Shown: positions 22,873 through 33,712 of the stretch, piece after piece | How the letters are laid out: each line of letters begins with the position of its first letter | How positions within the stretch are numbered: the stretch's first letter is position 1 | Assembly: GCA_021030915.1 (NCBI GenBank) | Contig: JAGEMR010000184.1 | Coordinates: 1-48,040, forward strand | Length of the DNA: 48,040 nucleotides | Reading direction: 5' to 3' | Source of the DNA: Astrothelium macrocarpum | Taxonomy: Eukaryota; Ascomycota; Dothideomycetes; Trypetheliales; Trypetheliaceae | Notes under the pieces: model-generated | Seen by the model: the letters and a program-made list of their open reading frames with translations, nothing else | Database searches by the model: none | What the model was told of the DNA's origin: nothing | Program-made: the position numbers and the translations under genes

Positions 22873-24035
22873 ATGAGCTTGATTCGTCCTAAAGAAATTC
22901 CACATCTCAATTTTGTATTAGTATCATCATTTGTTATTTTTGCTCTTTCTGGTCTTGCCAGAGCTTCACTTGGCGATAGGTTACCGGATTTCAAGGATTG
23001 TGTGCAGGTACTTTCTTACCATCTCGGTCTGCGGAGACGCAAGCTCAGAGTCTTCTTAGATATGCATCGTTTCCAATTGCAGAGATGGCAATGCAAACAT
23101 CCGTACGTGTGTAAACAGCATGTGCGCTATGTCAGTCACTTACAAGCAAGGCAGCTCTTCAACGACGACTACTTTTCTGGGACTGTCCCTCTGAGTGCGA
23201 CTACACTTGTCAACATGTCATAACTGACAGTCGTTTGGCCCGTGAGCCAGAGTACATAGCACCTATCCTTCAATTCCATGGTAAATGGCCCTTCCATCGC
23301 TTTCTGGGCATGCAAGAGCCATTCTCTGTCCTCTTCTCCCTTTTCAACTTTCTCGCCCACGACTACGGCCTCCACAAGCTTGGTGAAAAGATTCCAAAGG
23401 AATATCCATTGAGAAAATATTACATGGGTTTTGGCTATTTCGGGCTTGCTAGCTGGATCTTTAGCATGATCTTTCATACAAGGGACTTCGGTCTGACTGA
23501 GAAGTTGGACTATTTTGCTGCCGGGGCAAGCGTCTTATACGGATTGTATTTCGCCCCTATCCGAGTTTTCCGTCTTGACAAAGACGATCGCCCAGAGAAA
23601 GCGAGTGTGGTGCGCGTATGGACGGCATTGTGTTTGATTGCCTACCTGGCCCACATATCATATCTATCATTTTGGAGGTTCGATTACACATACAACATGA
23701 CGGCCAACGTGGTGGTTGGGATTCTGCAAAATATTCTGTGGAGCGCCTTCAGTATATATCGATATCGAAAATTGAAGAGACAATGGGCAGCGTGGCCTGG
23801 GCTGATTGTGGCTTGGATTGTGCTCGCCATGAGTCTGGAACTCTTGGATTTTCCACCATGGGGTGGAATGGTGGACGCGCATGCTTTGTGGCACCTTGCA
23901 ACAGTGGGACCGACGATATGGTGGTACAGGTAAGGTTCGTCTATTGAGCAGGTAGTCGCTGCATACTAATGAAAATTTAGCTTTCTGATCAAAGATGCCC
24001 AGGAGGATATGCAAGGCACGCACCTCAAAGCTTAG
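22873..24035 (+). CDS. PER1: Per1/PGAP3-like GPI-anchor lipid remodelling protein
   Basis: 339-residue multi-pass endoplasmic-reticulum protein of the Per1 family, which removes the sn-2 acyl chain of the GPI lipid during anchor remodelling. Exons: 22873-23007, 23060-23110, 23151-23929 and 23981-24035. A signal peptide (to about residue 32) is followed by the lumenal Cys-rich part (DCVQICIVSNC, then WDCPSECDYTCQHV) and seven or so membrane segments. Family residues are visible: LQFHGKWPF, the FNFLAHDYG block, the FHTRD motif and VDAHALWHL near the end, with the conserved His residues of the CREST superfamily. The C-terminus ends KDAQEDMQGTHLKA. Exon 2 and its donor site (GTAAAC at 23111, 40-nt intron) are the least certain; a GTGTGT donor at 23107 with an acceptor ending at 23146 would also keep frame. 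The tRNA gene is just upstream. Confidence 0.9.
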
Positions 24036-24501
24036 ACACTTGTAGGAATACCTGCCCGATAGAGTTTTCAATACAAATAGTATTTTATACAAGCAACATT
24101 CGGAGATTCTGTGTGTACAACTTATACCGTGTCAACGATATCCATCGATCCCTCTTTCTCTATTACTGTATCGATTCGAAGCTGACCTGCATGACCATCA
24201 AGTATCAAGAAGAATTTTGGAATCAATTAAGGTCGTCTTCCATTCATTTACACGCATATGCAGAGTGCCCCCCAAGATAATCGATCGCAAACAATGTCGC
24301 GTCAATACAAACGCGTACCTGTTGTACATCACTTTTACCATCAATACTCACTTAATCGCCCCAAGCAACCCTCCTAAAAGGTTTTTGCCTGATCTTGCCT
24401 TCCAAACTTTTCAGCCTCTACACACGATTCTCATCATACTCAGACGATCGGTCAAATTCTCTCGAAACATCAGTCAATCCTTTTAACCCCAATCTGCAAC
24501 C
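24036..24501. other. Intergenic, 3' flank of PER1 and promoter of the acidic-protein gene
   Basis: The last 150 bases are pyrimidine-rich with CA-rich stretches, a common look for fungal core promoters and 5' leaders. No gene was seen. Confidence 0.5.
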
Positions 24502-24996
24502 ATGGCAATCCCCAATGGAATCGCTGTGAGTGCCAACAACGAACAAGCCCTCCTCGCCCAACAACAAGCCCTCTTCAGCACTTTAACCATCGGGGTCATC
24601 TCCACGATGGTAAGCCGAGGCGACATGTCTGACGCGCGCCTCGACATCCTCATAAGGGTCGGCAACTGGAGCCATAGATGCTTGAATGCCTTGATGAGAA
24701 GGCCCCAAGACCTCCAAATGTTCAACGAGCTATATAATGCCCGCATGTATGAGCTCATCAGAGACGCACACGCCTTGAGCGCGCTTGAACATGCCGCTCA
24801 GGGGCAGCAGGCGGGAGAGGGGGCGAATGGAGTGGAGGAGGTAGTGGAGGAGGAGATGGAAGAAGAAGTGGAGGAGGAAGATGAGGAAGAGGAGATGGAG
24901 GGGGAGCAAGAGGAGGAGGAGCAAGAGGAGGAGGAGGGTGGGATGGACCAGCTATTGGCGGTCCTGCGTGAAATGGGGGTAGGCTTAAATCATTGA
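24502..24996 (+). CDS. Small acidic protein, hypothetical
   Basis: Uninterrupted frame of 164 residues from ATG 24502 (context CAACCATGG). Residues 1-110 look like an amphipathic helical region with Arg and hydrophobic residues (ARLDILIRVGNWSHRCLNAL, then ELYNARMYELIRDAHAL). Residues 111-150 are nearly all Glu with Gly, Met and Val, forming a low-complexity acidic stretch. The end is short and hydrophobic (QLLAVLREMGVGL). I do not recognise the family. The ordered N-terminus, good start context and promoter-like leader support a real gene. The opposite strand also stays open here only because of the GAG/GAA repeats. Confidence 0.6.
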   Translation: MAIPNGIAVSANNEQALLAQQQALFSTLTIGVISTMVSRGDMSDARLDILIRVGNWSHRCLNALMRRPQDLQMFNELYNARMYELIRDAHALSALEHAAQGQQAGEGANGVEEVVEEEMEEEVEEEDEEEEMEGEQEEEEQEEEEGGMDQLLAVLREMGVGLNH

Positions 24997-25657
24997 GATG
25001 TACAGAGCTGGTGGCCCCCAGCTGAATTGATACGGTTGCAAGCACTTGATAGCTAGATTTCCTTTTGACTTCAATTCAACCAGTCATACACAAACTGGGG
25101 AGAACCCCTAACAAAATTGTTCGCGATAGTGCTTCTGGCTTGAACTGCAAAAAGTGTATCGTGAATTCTGCAGCTTTCACCTCTCGGGGACCGCCCCATG
25201 ATGACATCTCGTTTTGCTTTGCGCGTGGATTGGCAAAAGATAAAACTTACCGTGGATCTCGCACTTTCCGAATCTTGGGGAGCCCCCAATGATAACACCT
25301 GGTTTTACATTACGCATACACTTCAAAGAGGTAAAATTAGACGGACAATGTCAATCCATGATTGTGATTTCACTTAGCAGTCAAGCCTATCGCTCGCTCT
25401 GCCCTAGTCGATGCAGTAAATCGCCCCACGCCCCATGCAAGCGATCAAAGTAGCTAGCTACCTACCTACAAAAAATACACAGTTTCCGGCCGCGGATCCC
25501 CTCTCGCAGCCCCCCCCGTTTCGAATCGCAGAATTAGCAAGTGAATTGGAAACCCCCCCTCCCCTAGGCAAAGCTCCCCACTAATCATCATCACCACACA
25601 CACACTCAATGCCCCATACCATACCATGGACCATATCAAGCCCATACCCGTACATCA
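24997..25657. other. Intergenic between two converging genes
   Basis: 3' flanks of the acidic-protein gene and of NST1. It holds an imperfect direct repeat (25182-25315), several C-rich runs near 25510-25565 and a CA-rich stretch near 25590. No coding sequence is supported. Confidence 0.5.
25182..25315 (+). repeat. Imperfect direct repeat, about 43 bp, period 91 bp
   Basis: 25182-25224 and 25273-25315 match at roughly three quarters of positions, sharing TCT(C/T)GGGGA at the start and ATGAT(G/A)ACA(T/C)CT in the middle. It looks like an old local duplication. Confidence 0.55.
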
Positions 25658-28600
25658 TCAATACCCCTGACTCCCAATCGGCGCAAACGCTGGCCTCCCC
25701 CCCGCTAGCCCCGAACTCGACTGCACAGGGCTCGCAATCGGGCCCAGGCCAGCCGCACCCGCACCCGTCGCACCAGCACCGACGCCACCGCCGACAGCCT
25801 GCGCGCCGCCATGATGCGCGCCACCGACAGGCTGATGCGGCAGCGGCAACTCGTTGTCGAACCGCACCAACACGCGGTCGCCATCTGCGCGTGTATGGAA
25901 GCTGCCGCCGCCGTTCTGCGCGTCGCCGAGGGTGTCGAGGATGTCGACGACGTCGGCGCGGGAGACGTGGGCGGGCGGGGGGAGGCCGTTGTTCAGCGCG
26001 GCCAGGATGTCCGCGAGGTCGTGGTAGCCGGAGGAGGAGGAGTCGCCGCCGCTGCTGGCCGAGGCGGAGGAGAGGGCGCGGCAGATGCGGCAGACGCTGA
26101 CGCGCAGCTGGCGGAGGCGGTCGCGCGGGTTTTGGAGGGGGGGCGCGGGGCCCGGACCCGGGAGGCCGATGGTGCCGAAGGTGGAGGGGGTGGGGTTGGT
26201 GGAGCTGGCGGACCAGAGGTTGTTGGGGTTGGGCGAGGAGGCCCAGGATGGGGTGGTGACGTTGGAGTGTGGGGGGAAGCCGGGTGCGGAGTGTTGCCAG
26301 TTGTTGGTGGTGGACATGCTGGGAAGGCCGTTCAGGCTGGCGAAGCTGTGTGTGCTGGAGGCACTGACGAGGGGGGCGATGCCGCCAAAGGTACCTGGAG
26401 TATGGTTGGGTGGTGGGGGCGCGCCAAAGGCGAGGTTGGCGGTGCGGGCGTCGGGGTTGGTGAGGTTGAGGGTGTCGTCTTCGTCGCCGCCGAGGGAGGC
26501 GCTGCCCATTTTTTGGGCTATTTCGTCGACAGACTCGTCAAAGTATTGCGGAAGGGGGCGTTCGAGATCGTGGGGTTTGGTGCTTGAAGGTCGCTGAACG
26601 GGACCAGGTCGATGACCTGGGGCAAATGCGTTGGCACCGTCGAGTGGGCTCTTGTCGATGCTGGCAGAACTTGTCCTCGAATGTCCTGGTGGACCTATGG
26701 GAGCAGCAGCACTTGTGGGTGGAGGAAATTGATTAGGGAAGCCAGTAATTGGTTGTCCCAATCCTGGTGGGGTATCTATTGGAGGTCCGCGCCCGAACGG
26801 AGGCATGCCAGGAGCACCCATACCTGGAGGATGTCCTCGCAAGCTCCCACTGCCAAGGGGAAAAGGTTGGAATGAACTGGTTTGCTGGGGAAAAGGTTGG
26901 TGCATGTGTTGCGGAGGGTAGGCCATTGATGGACGCTGGTTTGGAATAGGCATTCCAGGAGGCTGAGAGCCGCCAAAAGGGCTCATTGGAAATGGTTGAC
27001 CGAATGGACTGATGTGAGTTGGATCTTGATTGAGAGGCTGGATTGGGGAATTTGGTTGCGTTCGACCACTCGGCGGTCCATTACCAGCTACTGAGTTTTG
27101 CTTGGTGAGGATCGTCTTCGGCATCGCTGTCGATTGAATTGAAGCATTTGCAGGTTGTGATACTGTATTGATGGGACTCCCTAACCTGGGTGGACCCCCT
27201 GCGTTGATCGAGCCCGGCGGTGGGTTTCCAGGAGATGAGCCATGAGAGACGGGTTGAGAGACTTGTCGCTGTCTTCCAGCAGGCGTCGGGGCTTTAGGCA
27301 AAGCTGGAGCAATTTGTGGAGATCCACGAAGACCGGGTGGTGCGGCAATGTTTGACTGTTGCGAGGGTCGTTTTTGAATCGTCGGCGCTTGAGGTTGAGC
27401 GGATTTTGTAGCTATTAATGGTGCTGCCGCTACCGCCGCGGCCACCGCTTCTTTCTCCGCCTTCAATTTTGCATCCCGCTCCTTTTTCTCCTTCTCCTCT
27501 TGAGCATTTCGCTCTTTGACTTCTCGTTCCTTGGCCTCTCGCTCCCTAGCCTCCTGTTCTTCACGCTGCTTTCGCTTAGCTTCTTCTTTTGCTTTCTTTT
27601 CAGCCTTTTGCTCTCGGGCTTTACGTTCGGCTTCTTGCTGTCGTTCGCGCTCCTCTTGTTGACGCTTTAATCGCTCAGCCTCCTTTCTCTGTTTTTCCCC
27701 TTCCTGAGCCTTACGCTCCGCCTCTTTCTTCTTGCGCTGCTCTTCCTTTTTCTTCCGCTGCTCTTCTTGTCTTTTCTCTTCGGCAGCTTTGGCAGCAGCT
27801 TCTTCTTGGGCCTTTTCAGCCTCCTTCTTCGCTTTCTCCTCGGCCTTTGCTTGCTTTTGAAGGTCCTTTTTGGCCTTCTTCTTCTGAGCATCACGTGCTT
27901 TCTTGGCTTTTCGCTCTTCTGCACGCCGCTCCTCTTCCTCCTGCTCTTGAAGTAGCATTTCGGCCTTTTCCTTTGCTACCTTTTCCCTATACGCTGTGAG
28001 AACTCGCTGCTCAAACATCCGGGCGGCAAAAATTTGGAACATGCGCCGACCTTCCTCCATGCGCTGCTCCTCGGTCATGGACTCCTATAAATGGTCAGCA
28101 ACGCTTGCAATGGCCCACAAAAACCACAAACCATCTCATCATCGTCCTCTTCATAGTCCTCCTGACTATCGTACTCATCTTCGTCATCATCCTCGAAATC
28201 ATCATCGTCAGGAGGATGATTGCTGTAAGAGTGCTGAGATTGGCCCAAACCAGAAGCAGCATACTGCGCTTCTTCCTCGCGCGCCATGCGGCGTTCAGCA
28301 AGTTGTTCCATCATTTCAATGAATTTCTTGCCATCGTTTTGAAGTAGGTCGTCGGCAACGGTTAATATGCCGCCTATGAAAAGGTTGAGCTATGTACGGC
28401 AAGATTTCTTAGGAAACAAACCTTTCACAGTGAGACTCTGCCCAAAGGTGAAAAAGTCTGCAGCTGCACCCCTCGGGATGTCTTCAGCATCCTCGTCACT
28501 ATATTCTTCCTCACTCTCGTCTCCACTGTAAATCTCATCGTCTTCGAACTCCTCCTCAGCCGACTCGATTCCATCCTGACTCACCTCTTGTAAACGCTTC

Positions 28601-29520
28601 CTATTTGTGGAAGGATGATAATCTTGATCTGTTGTTGTCATGTGACCCATCGGATGAGCATAACTTCTAGGGGGAGGTAGCATTGACATTCCTGGTCCAA
28701 GCGATTGTTGACGGTTCGCATAGCTTTCCAATTCATCGTAATACGCATCATAGAGAACCTCCAATTCTTCTTCGATGGCAGTGCGCTTGCGTCCGCATAC
28801 CGTACAGCTGCATGAATGTTTCTGTTGTTCCTTCATTTTGGCGAGGACAGTCTGCTTCTCAATCTTCACTAGGCCCTTCCTATCTTTTTCATTCAGAGAC
28901 AGCCAGAACTCTTTGATACGCTCGCGCTCTTCTGCCATAGACGTGTTCCATATAGACGAATTTTTGGAAGTGCTCTTGATTGTTCGGAGAGCGTCGTTGG
29001 AAAGGGTGGGGGGTTGCGCGGGTGGAGCTGGTATGTGTGAAGATGGAACAGTATTTGGGACGGGCACCGAGTTTTCCCATGGTGCAGAGTGATTGTTCTT
29101 GGTGCGCTTCTTCTTCTTGGACTTTTTACCAGTAGAGGACTGTTGATGACCAGTTTCAAGTGGGTATCCATTTGCATCAACACGACCAGCATCATCCATG
29201 TAACCAGCTTCATTCGGGTCAAATTCTAGGTCTTCCGAGTCAAAGTCCCCATCGCCGTAGTCAAGCTCCGGATGAGAAGCTTCGTGCGGAGTTTTGGAGT
29301 GATTCAGCGTGCTGTGACCCTGTGGTACATGGCCATTCCTGGCGGCAGCGTCCAGCGCGTGTGGTTGTTGGGATCGCTCGGCTGCTTGCTTGGCGGCTTG
29401 CTTCTCTCTTCGCTTCTGTTTCTTGCGGTTGACGGACGGGGCAGCAGCATGCATGACGCCGTTGCTTGCAGCGACATTTGGAGGAGCTTGGCCGGCGGCA
29501 CCTTTTGTGCTTTGTGCCAT
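25658..29520 (-). CDS. NST1: Nst1-like stress response protein
   Basis: 1255-residue protein from three exons (29520-28422, 28373-28132, 28084-25658; introns of 48 and 47 nt). The order of regions is that of fungal Nst1: basic N-terminus (NRKKQKRREKQAAKQAAE), acidic patches, the conserved block around residues 190-290 with IWNTSMAEERERIKEFWLSL and the Cys motif CSCTVCGRKR, a second acidic region (EEEFEDDEIYSGDESEEE) and, in exons 2-3, FIEMMEQLAERRMAREEE. Then comes a 200-residue Lys/Glu/Ala coiled coil and a long Pro/Gln/Ser-rich tail. Nst1 was first described as a negative regulator of salt tolerance in yeast; in filamentous fungi the role is less clear. The coding end at 25700-26500 is strikingly GC-rich, which opens long false frames on the other strand. 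It shares a 946-bp divergent promoter with RHO2. Confidence 0.92.
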
Positions 29521-30466
29521 GGTTACGTGAGCGGGGTGTTTGGGTGGGAGTGGCGGAAAAAATGGTTATTCTGAGGCTGAAGTTAGCAAGTGCCTGACCT
29601 GATCAGACCCTGCAGGAACGCTGGCAGAGGACGGAGAGTGGGCGATGGAAGCAGCAGCGCGAGCCGCTGGTGAGACCCGAGTTCCCTTCAGAGAGAGCCC
29701 CTCCACGAACGACGTACCGACTGAGGTCCACGACAACACAGTCTCGGCGGATGTCATAGAGGTGAGCAGAAGCAGCTGGAGCCAGGCCCGGGACCAGCGG
29801 TGGCAGATGGTAGGGTGTGAGAGAGGGCGGCTTGTTCTTTGGATCGAATGCAGGGCAAGGCCTTCATAGCAAGAAGTGACATCGAAGGTGTCGCTCCGAG
29901 CCCGGAGAATCGGCAGTTTCTACCGAGCTTCCGCCGCTGCCTTTGCATCACGCTGAGCTGCCCGTTGCCCATCACCACCCATTCCCCCATTTCCCCCCGC
30001 CGCCTATACGTATCTCGCCCATTCTCTTTCGTTTCTGGGGCGAGGCTCCGCGCTCTTTGCCGCTTGCTTCTCACCCACCCTCTTGGTGCTCACCAATTGC
30101 CTAGGACACCGGCAGGACCTGGTCAGGCTACAACAAGAAGACTCTACGTACGTACCTTTTTGAATATTTCCAATTCTGTCGTTGCTCAATTCAAACTCCG
30201 TGCTGAGATTTCAGTTTCTCCTTCCGCTTGTCCGCCATTGTGGGTTTGTACAGCCTCTCGACAAGACCAACCGACTGGCCCAACTCCTCCAAATACGATC
30301 GGCGACCTGGGACGAGACACGCCTTACCATCCATCAGGATACTGATACTGGGCTCTTTGGATTATTTTCGACATCTGGACATTCCTGACGGCTCCTTTTG
30401 ACTGGGCCATTCGTTTGGACCCTCACTGTGATCGCCTCCCTTTTGACCTGGTGGGAGACAGCCGTA
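29521..30466. promoter_or_regulatory. Divergent promoter region, NST1 and RHO2
   Basis: Noncoding gap between two divergently transcribed genes, 946 bp. The half near RHO2 (29980-30460) is pyrimidine-rich with CT tracts and an ACGTACGTACC element near 30147. A 168-codon open frame here has no recognisable domain and is taken as chance. Confidence 0.55.
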
Positions 30467-31678
30467 ATGGCACAACAAGAGCAAAGCGTGATGAGAAGGT
30501 GAGCCTGGACATTTTTGAAGTTCTACACAATATGTGCGGTCATTTCTACACTCGTCGCTCTGTTTCTAGTATTCTTCTAGCTCATATACGGCGTGAAGTG
30601 ATTAGATATCACGAAAGGAGCCAATGCTGGTGACGCAATCCCAGTGTCTCAATGATTCCTGACCGTGAATTGACAATCTTTGGTGCCCGCCTTCCCTTTT
30701 TTTCATCATAATCCTGCCGGACATGGAAGTAGTTATCTAAGGTTTATTGGCATCAAAGGGTGGCCGGAATGTTTCATGAAGCGAAGGCCCCTGGATCTTG
30801 GCTTTGCCTGGCAGGATTAGATGCAAACCACCCCAAATAGCCCAATCACAGGGTTCATCCCTCGTGCATCTGCCAGACCTTACAGCGAACGCTTCAAATT
30901 CGTCCTGCCGAGCATGAATGACCCTTCTTTGCTATGCGGCTAACCTTCATTATCTGGACTTTTTATTTGAGTTTTCCTTACCTGTCCACCATGACTATCC
31001 ACTCTGTTTTCTATCATGCCCTCCTCACAAAACTTTGCTAATGCCAATTTCATTCGCAGGAAGTTGGTGATAATTGGTGACGGTGCTTGTGGGAAGACGA
31101 GTTTGCTCAGCGTCTTTACATTAGGTTACTTTCCCACGGTATGATTTATTCAGGTCGCTCATACCGTCCTCCTCTAACGTTCCGCTCAGCGATATGTCCC
31201 AACCGTCTTTGAAAATTACGTGACAGATTGCCGAGTCGACGGCAAGTCAGTTCAACTCGCCCTGTGGGATACCGCCGGGCAAGAAGACTATGAGCGGTTA
31301 CGGCCACTAGCTTACTCCAAGGCTCACGTTATTCTTATTGGCTTCGCTATTGATACACCCGACTCTCTCGAGAACGTCAAACACAAATGGGCTGAAGAGG
31401 CCCGAGAACGTTGTCCTGGCGTACCAATCATTCTCGTAGGACTGAAAAAAGATCTTCGAGAAGATCCGCTCGCACAAGAGGAAATGCGTAAGAAGAGCTT
31501 GAAATTCACTACCACCAAGGCTGGAAATGACATGAAGGAAGAAATCGGTGCTCGTAAATACCTCGAGTGTTCGAGCTTGACAGGTGATGGAGTGGATGAT
31601 GTCTTTGAGGCCGCAACAAGAGCAGCGCTGCTGAGTGTAGATAAGTCAGAAGGCAGTGGCTGCTGCATCATCTTATGA
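30467..31678 (+). CDS. RHO2: Rho-family small GTPase, Rho2 type
   Basis: 199-residue membrane-anchored GTPase that in fungi acts in cell-wall integrity and polarity signalling. Exons: 30467-30498, 31060-31138 and 31190-31678 (600 nt). All G boxes are present: P-loop GDGACGKT (17-24), effector YVPTVFENY (39-47), DTAGQ with the catalytic Gln68, the LKKD base-recognition motif and SSLTG. The LLSVFTLGYFPT stretch and VTDCRVDGKSVQLALWDTAG separate it from Rho1 and Cdc42. The C-terminus is CCIIL: a CaaX box ending in Leu (geranylgeranyl type) with an extra Cys that may be palmitoylated. Exon 1 encodes only ten residues and part of the eleventh (MAQQEQSVMR), followed by an unusually long 561-nt intron. 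An in-frame ATG at 31016, inside that intron, could give an alternative N-terminus. Confidence 0.92.
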
Positions 31679-32057
31679 GTCAATCTTAGCCAAGTGTGAT
31701 CACATTGGGGCGGCGGCTAGTCGTGATTTTGCATTGCTAGGAGTACGTACGAAAAGGGTTTGGGTTGTAAATCGGTGTTGATGGAGGACAATGGGGAATG
31801 TTGGTATTTCAAAAGCTTACTGGTCTAGCTGAAGCACCGGCGTTTAGATCTGAAGCATGCGACGGAAGCGTGATTAATCGCGGTCTTTGACGAAATTTGT
31901 TAAACTGATTTTCTAGTAGATAGCAGGCTTTTCTTTTATAGAATCTTTGCACTTTCATACTTTGACCGACACTTTGGTAAAAATCATCAAGGAATGAGGA
32001 GCAAGTAGCTCGGATTAATTCTGTAGTATATAGGTTGCTTCAAAATCATTTGCTAAC
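31679..32057. other. 3' flank of RHO2
   Basis: AT-moderate noncoding sequence between RHO2 and the 5S gene; nothing further seen. Confidence 0.5.
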
Positions 32058-32176
32058 ACATATGATCATAGGAACGTGAAAGCACTCGATCCCGTCCGCT
32101 CTCGATACGTTAAGCACGTTGCCGCTTCGTCAGTAGTTGCGTGGGTGACCAGCAGCGAATACGAGGTATCGTATGT
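32058..32176 (+). rRNA. 5S ribosomal RNA, dispersed copy
   Basis: 119 bases with the fungal 5S layout: closing stem ACATATGAT with ATCGTATGT, the CCCGTCCGCTC block, a TTAAGCACGTT block, AGTAGTTGCGTGGGTGACC and CAGCGAATAC. Internal control sequences are recognisable and four T follow. Several positions differ from the usual ascomycete sequence as I know it, but the changes fall in pairs that keep helices: TGC with GCA in place of TGG with CCA, and CTTCGT with ACGAGG in place of CCTGGT with ACCAGG. That argues for a functional variant rather than a decaying copy. Isolated 5S genes between protein genes are normal in filamentous ascomycetes. Confidence 0.92.
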
Positions 32177-32179
32177 TTT
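32176..32179 (+). terminator. Pol III terminator of the 5S gene
   Basis: TTTT at the 3' end of the 5S sequence, with a second TTTT a few bases on. Confidence 0.65.
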
Positions 32180-32677
32180 GCTTTTGCTACCATAATTTTC
32201 CCACCTCAATCAAAGACCAAAAATGAGACGATACTTTTTATGTATTCTAGTACGACACGTCTTAGATTTTCGGATTGAAGGTTCAGTGTTATCTATTTCC
32301 TGTGCATTTCTAAAATTGCACATGGATTACGCACTCAGTCACCACAAAAATAATGACGAAGCTCCAGGCATGCTTGAGAATATTTTACATGTAGAAATAA
32401 AAAATTAGTGATAGGAGTACGTTTTTCCACATATGTAGCTGGATTTAACTGGCTTATCCTAGCAGATACCAGCAAATACTACCAAAAGTCACTCGTCCGC
32501 AGATACCTAATATCGAACGTTGAGACACGCCAATTCTATGGTCTTCTTGGCGAAATTGACGCTCCAAACCGCTCTATGCTTCTGCGGAGGAACATCGAGA
32601 ATTCTAAAATTACATCCGAGTGTGTCCCTATATTCAAATCAAGATCATAAATCTATAGTCTTGACTCAATGTCCAAC
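32177..32677. other. Intergenic, 5S to mL40
   Basis: Only short chance frames are present. It includes the 3' flank of the mL40 gene (minus strand). Confidence 0.5.
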
Positions 32678-33418
32678 TCATCGCTTCCAGCCATGATCCC
32701 ATCCATCCCTACCTGGCGAGTAAGTTTGTATTCTTGCATACTCAATCGGTACACCCTGCCAAATCCCCTTCTTCTCCATTGCCAATCGATACAATCTCCC
32801 CATCTCCTTTCCCGCTTCGGTTTTCCCCGAGCCTCCAATGACGTGCAAGCCATCACTACCCCGAGGTCCTTGCGGTATTGTACCATCTTCATCCGGTGGA
32901 GGAGCCTGAGCGATTGTGTATGCTACACCATCTTCTCCCAGGGTGCGCAGGGCCTCGCACGCTCCGCGCATTGATTCATACTGTCGCTCGAGGTCAAGTT
33001 CGCGTGCTCGTCTCAGTTTCGATAGGTGAGAATGCCATGCCCGGTGGATAGTCCAATGTCGGAGGTAGCGGTGACGGGAGAAGCGAAGGGGACGGGGTGT
33101 TTCTGGATGAGCCATGTGATATTTGATATATTCTGACGAATCGCCAGTCAGTACTTTAGATAATGACATCTAGGTAACGCCGAAACATTGCCTCAGGAAG
33201 GGCTCGGAGACTCAACTGATACGAATATCCTGTGGCTCAGCCTTTTTTTTTCGTTTCTGTAGGCAGGTTGTAGAAGAGAATGGGGATTTTCGAGCCGGAG
33301 CTTGCGCACCACCCAGCACGGCTGTTCTTGGTGGAAAGATTTTCTGTGATAACTTGCTGCGAGTGCACAAGGTGTGCGAAGGAGATTGCACAAGGCAATT
33401 CAACCTGAAGGGATTCAT
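32678..33418 (-). CDS. Mitochondrial large-subunit ribosomal protein mL40
   Basis: 218 residues from two exons (33418-33217 and 33132-32678; 84-nt intron). The N-terminal 60 residues are basic and Ser/Thr-rich (a presumed mitochondrial targeting sequence ending near FSSTTCLQKRKKKAE). The rest matches the fungal mL40 family (yeast Mrpl28): HPETPRPLRFSRHRYLRHWT, the LRRARELDLERQYESMR helix and a C-terminal KKGIWQGVPIEYARIQT and WDHGWKR end. It should work in the mitochondrial large ribosomal subunit. The ATG at 33418 has a good context (CACCATGAA). A nearby upstream frame starts with TTG and is not used. It is divergent from the phosphoacetylglucosamine mutase gene across 294 bp. Confidence 0.88.
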
Positions 33419-33712
33419 GGTGTGGGATGTTGGACCTCCTGGCACATTCGTATACAAGCTTGAAGCTCATGTCCGTTTACAATTCACCGCATAAGCACGC
33501 TAGGCCTTATCGGGATTATTCATGCGAGAAATGAACGCCCAAAATGACACTCCTATGAACACCCAAAGCCGTGCAGCATTGCCAAATCAATACATTGGAA
33601 CTTTTCCTTTTCACACTCGTGACTTGCTTTTCGCCACTTATCTTCTTTATCAGACCTTTCCCCGCCAGTTCATATACCAGTCCTATTCGAAAAGTGCTAC
33701 AACCACATCGAT
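33419..33712. promoter_or_regulatory. Divergent promoter region, mL40 and phosphoacetylglucosamine mutase
   Basis: 294-bp gap between start codons of two divergent housekeeping genes. No specific operator could be recognised. Confidence 0.5.

Noticed and set aside
23667..24092. 141-codon frame antisense to PER1
   Set aside because: Shadow of the PER1 exon, with no family resemblance.
24758..25045. Pro/Leu-rich antisense frames under the acidic-protein gene
   Set aside because: Reverse-strand reading of GAG/GAA repeats gives Leu/Pro runs; not a gene.
25811..26587. 258-codon frame antisense to the 3' end of NST1
   Set aside because: It is Gly/Val/Ala-rich with no domain and arises from the very GC-rich NST1 tail on the opposite strand, which has clear family similarity.
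27589..27999. 136-codon frame antisense to the NST1 coiled coil
   Set aside because: Its Leu/Phe/Pro-rich sequence is the shadow of Lys/Glu-rich codons in NST1.
29839..30345. 168-codon frame in the NST1-RHO2 promoter
   Set aside because: It has no ATG in good context, no recognisable domain and a low-complexity Pro/Arg-rich content; a chance frame in pyrimidine-rich leader DNA is more likely.
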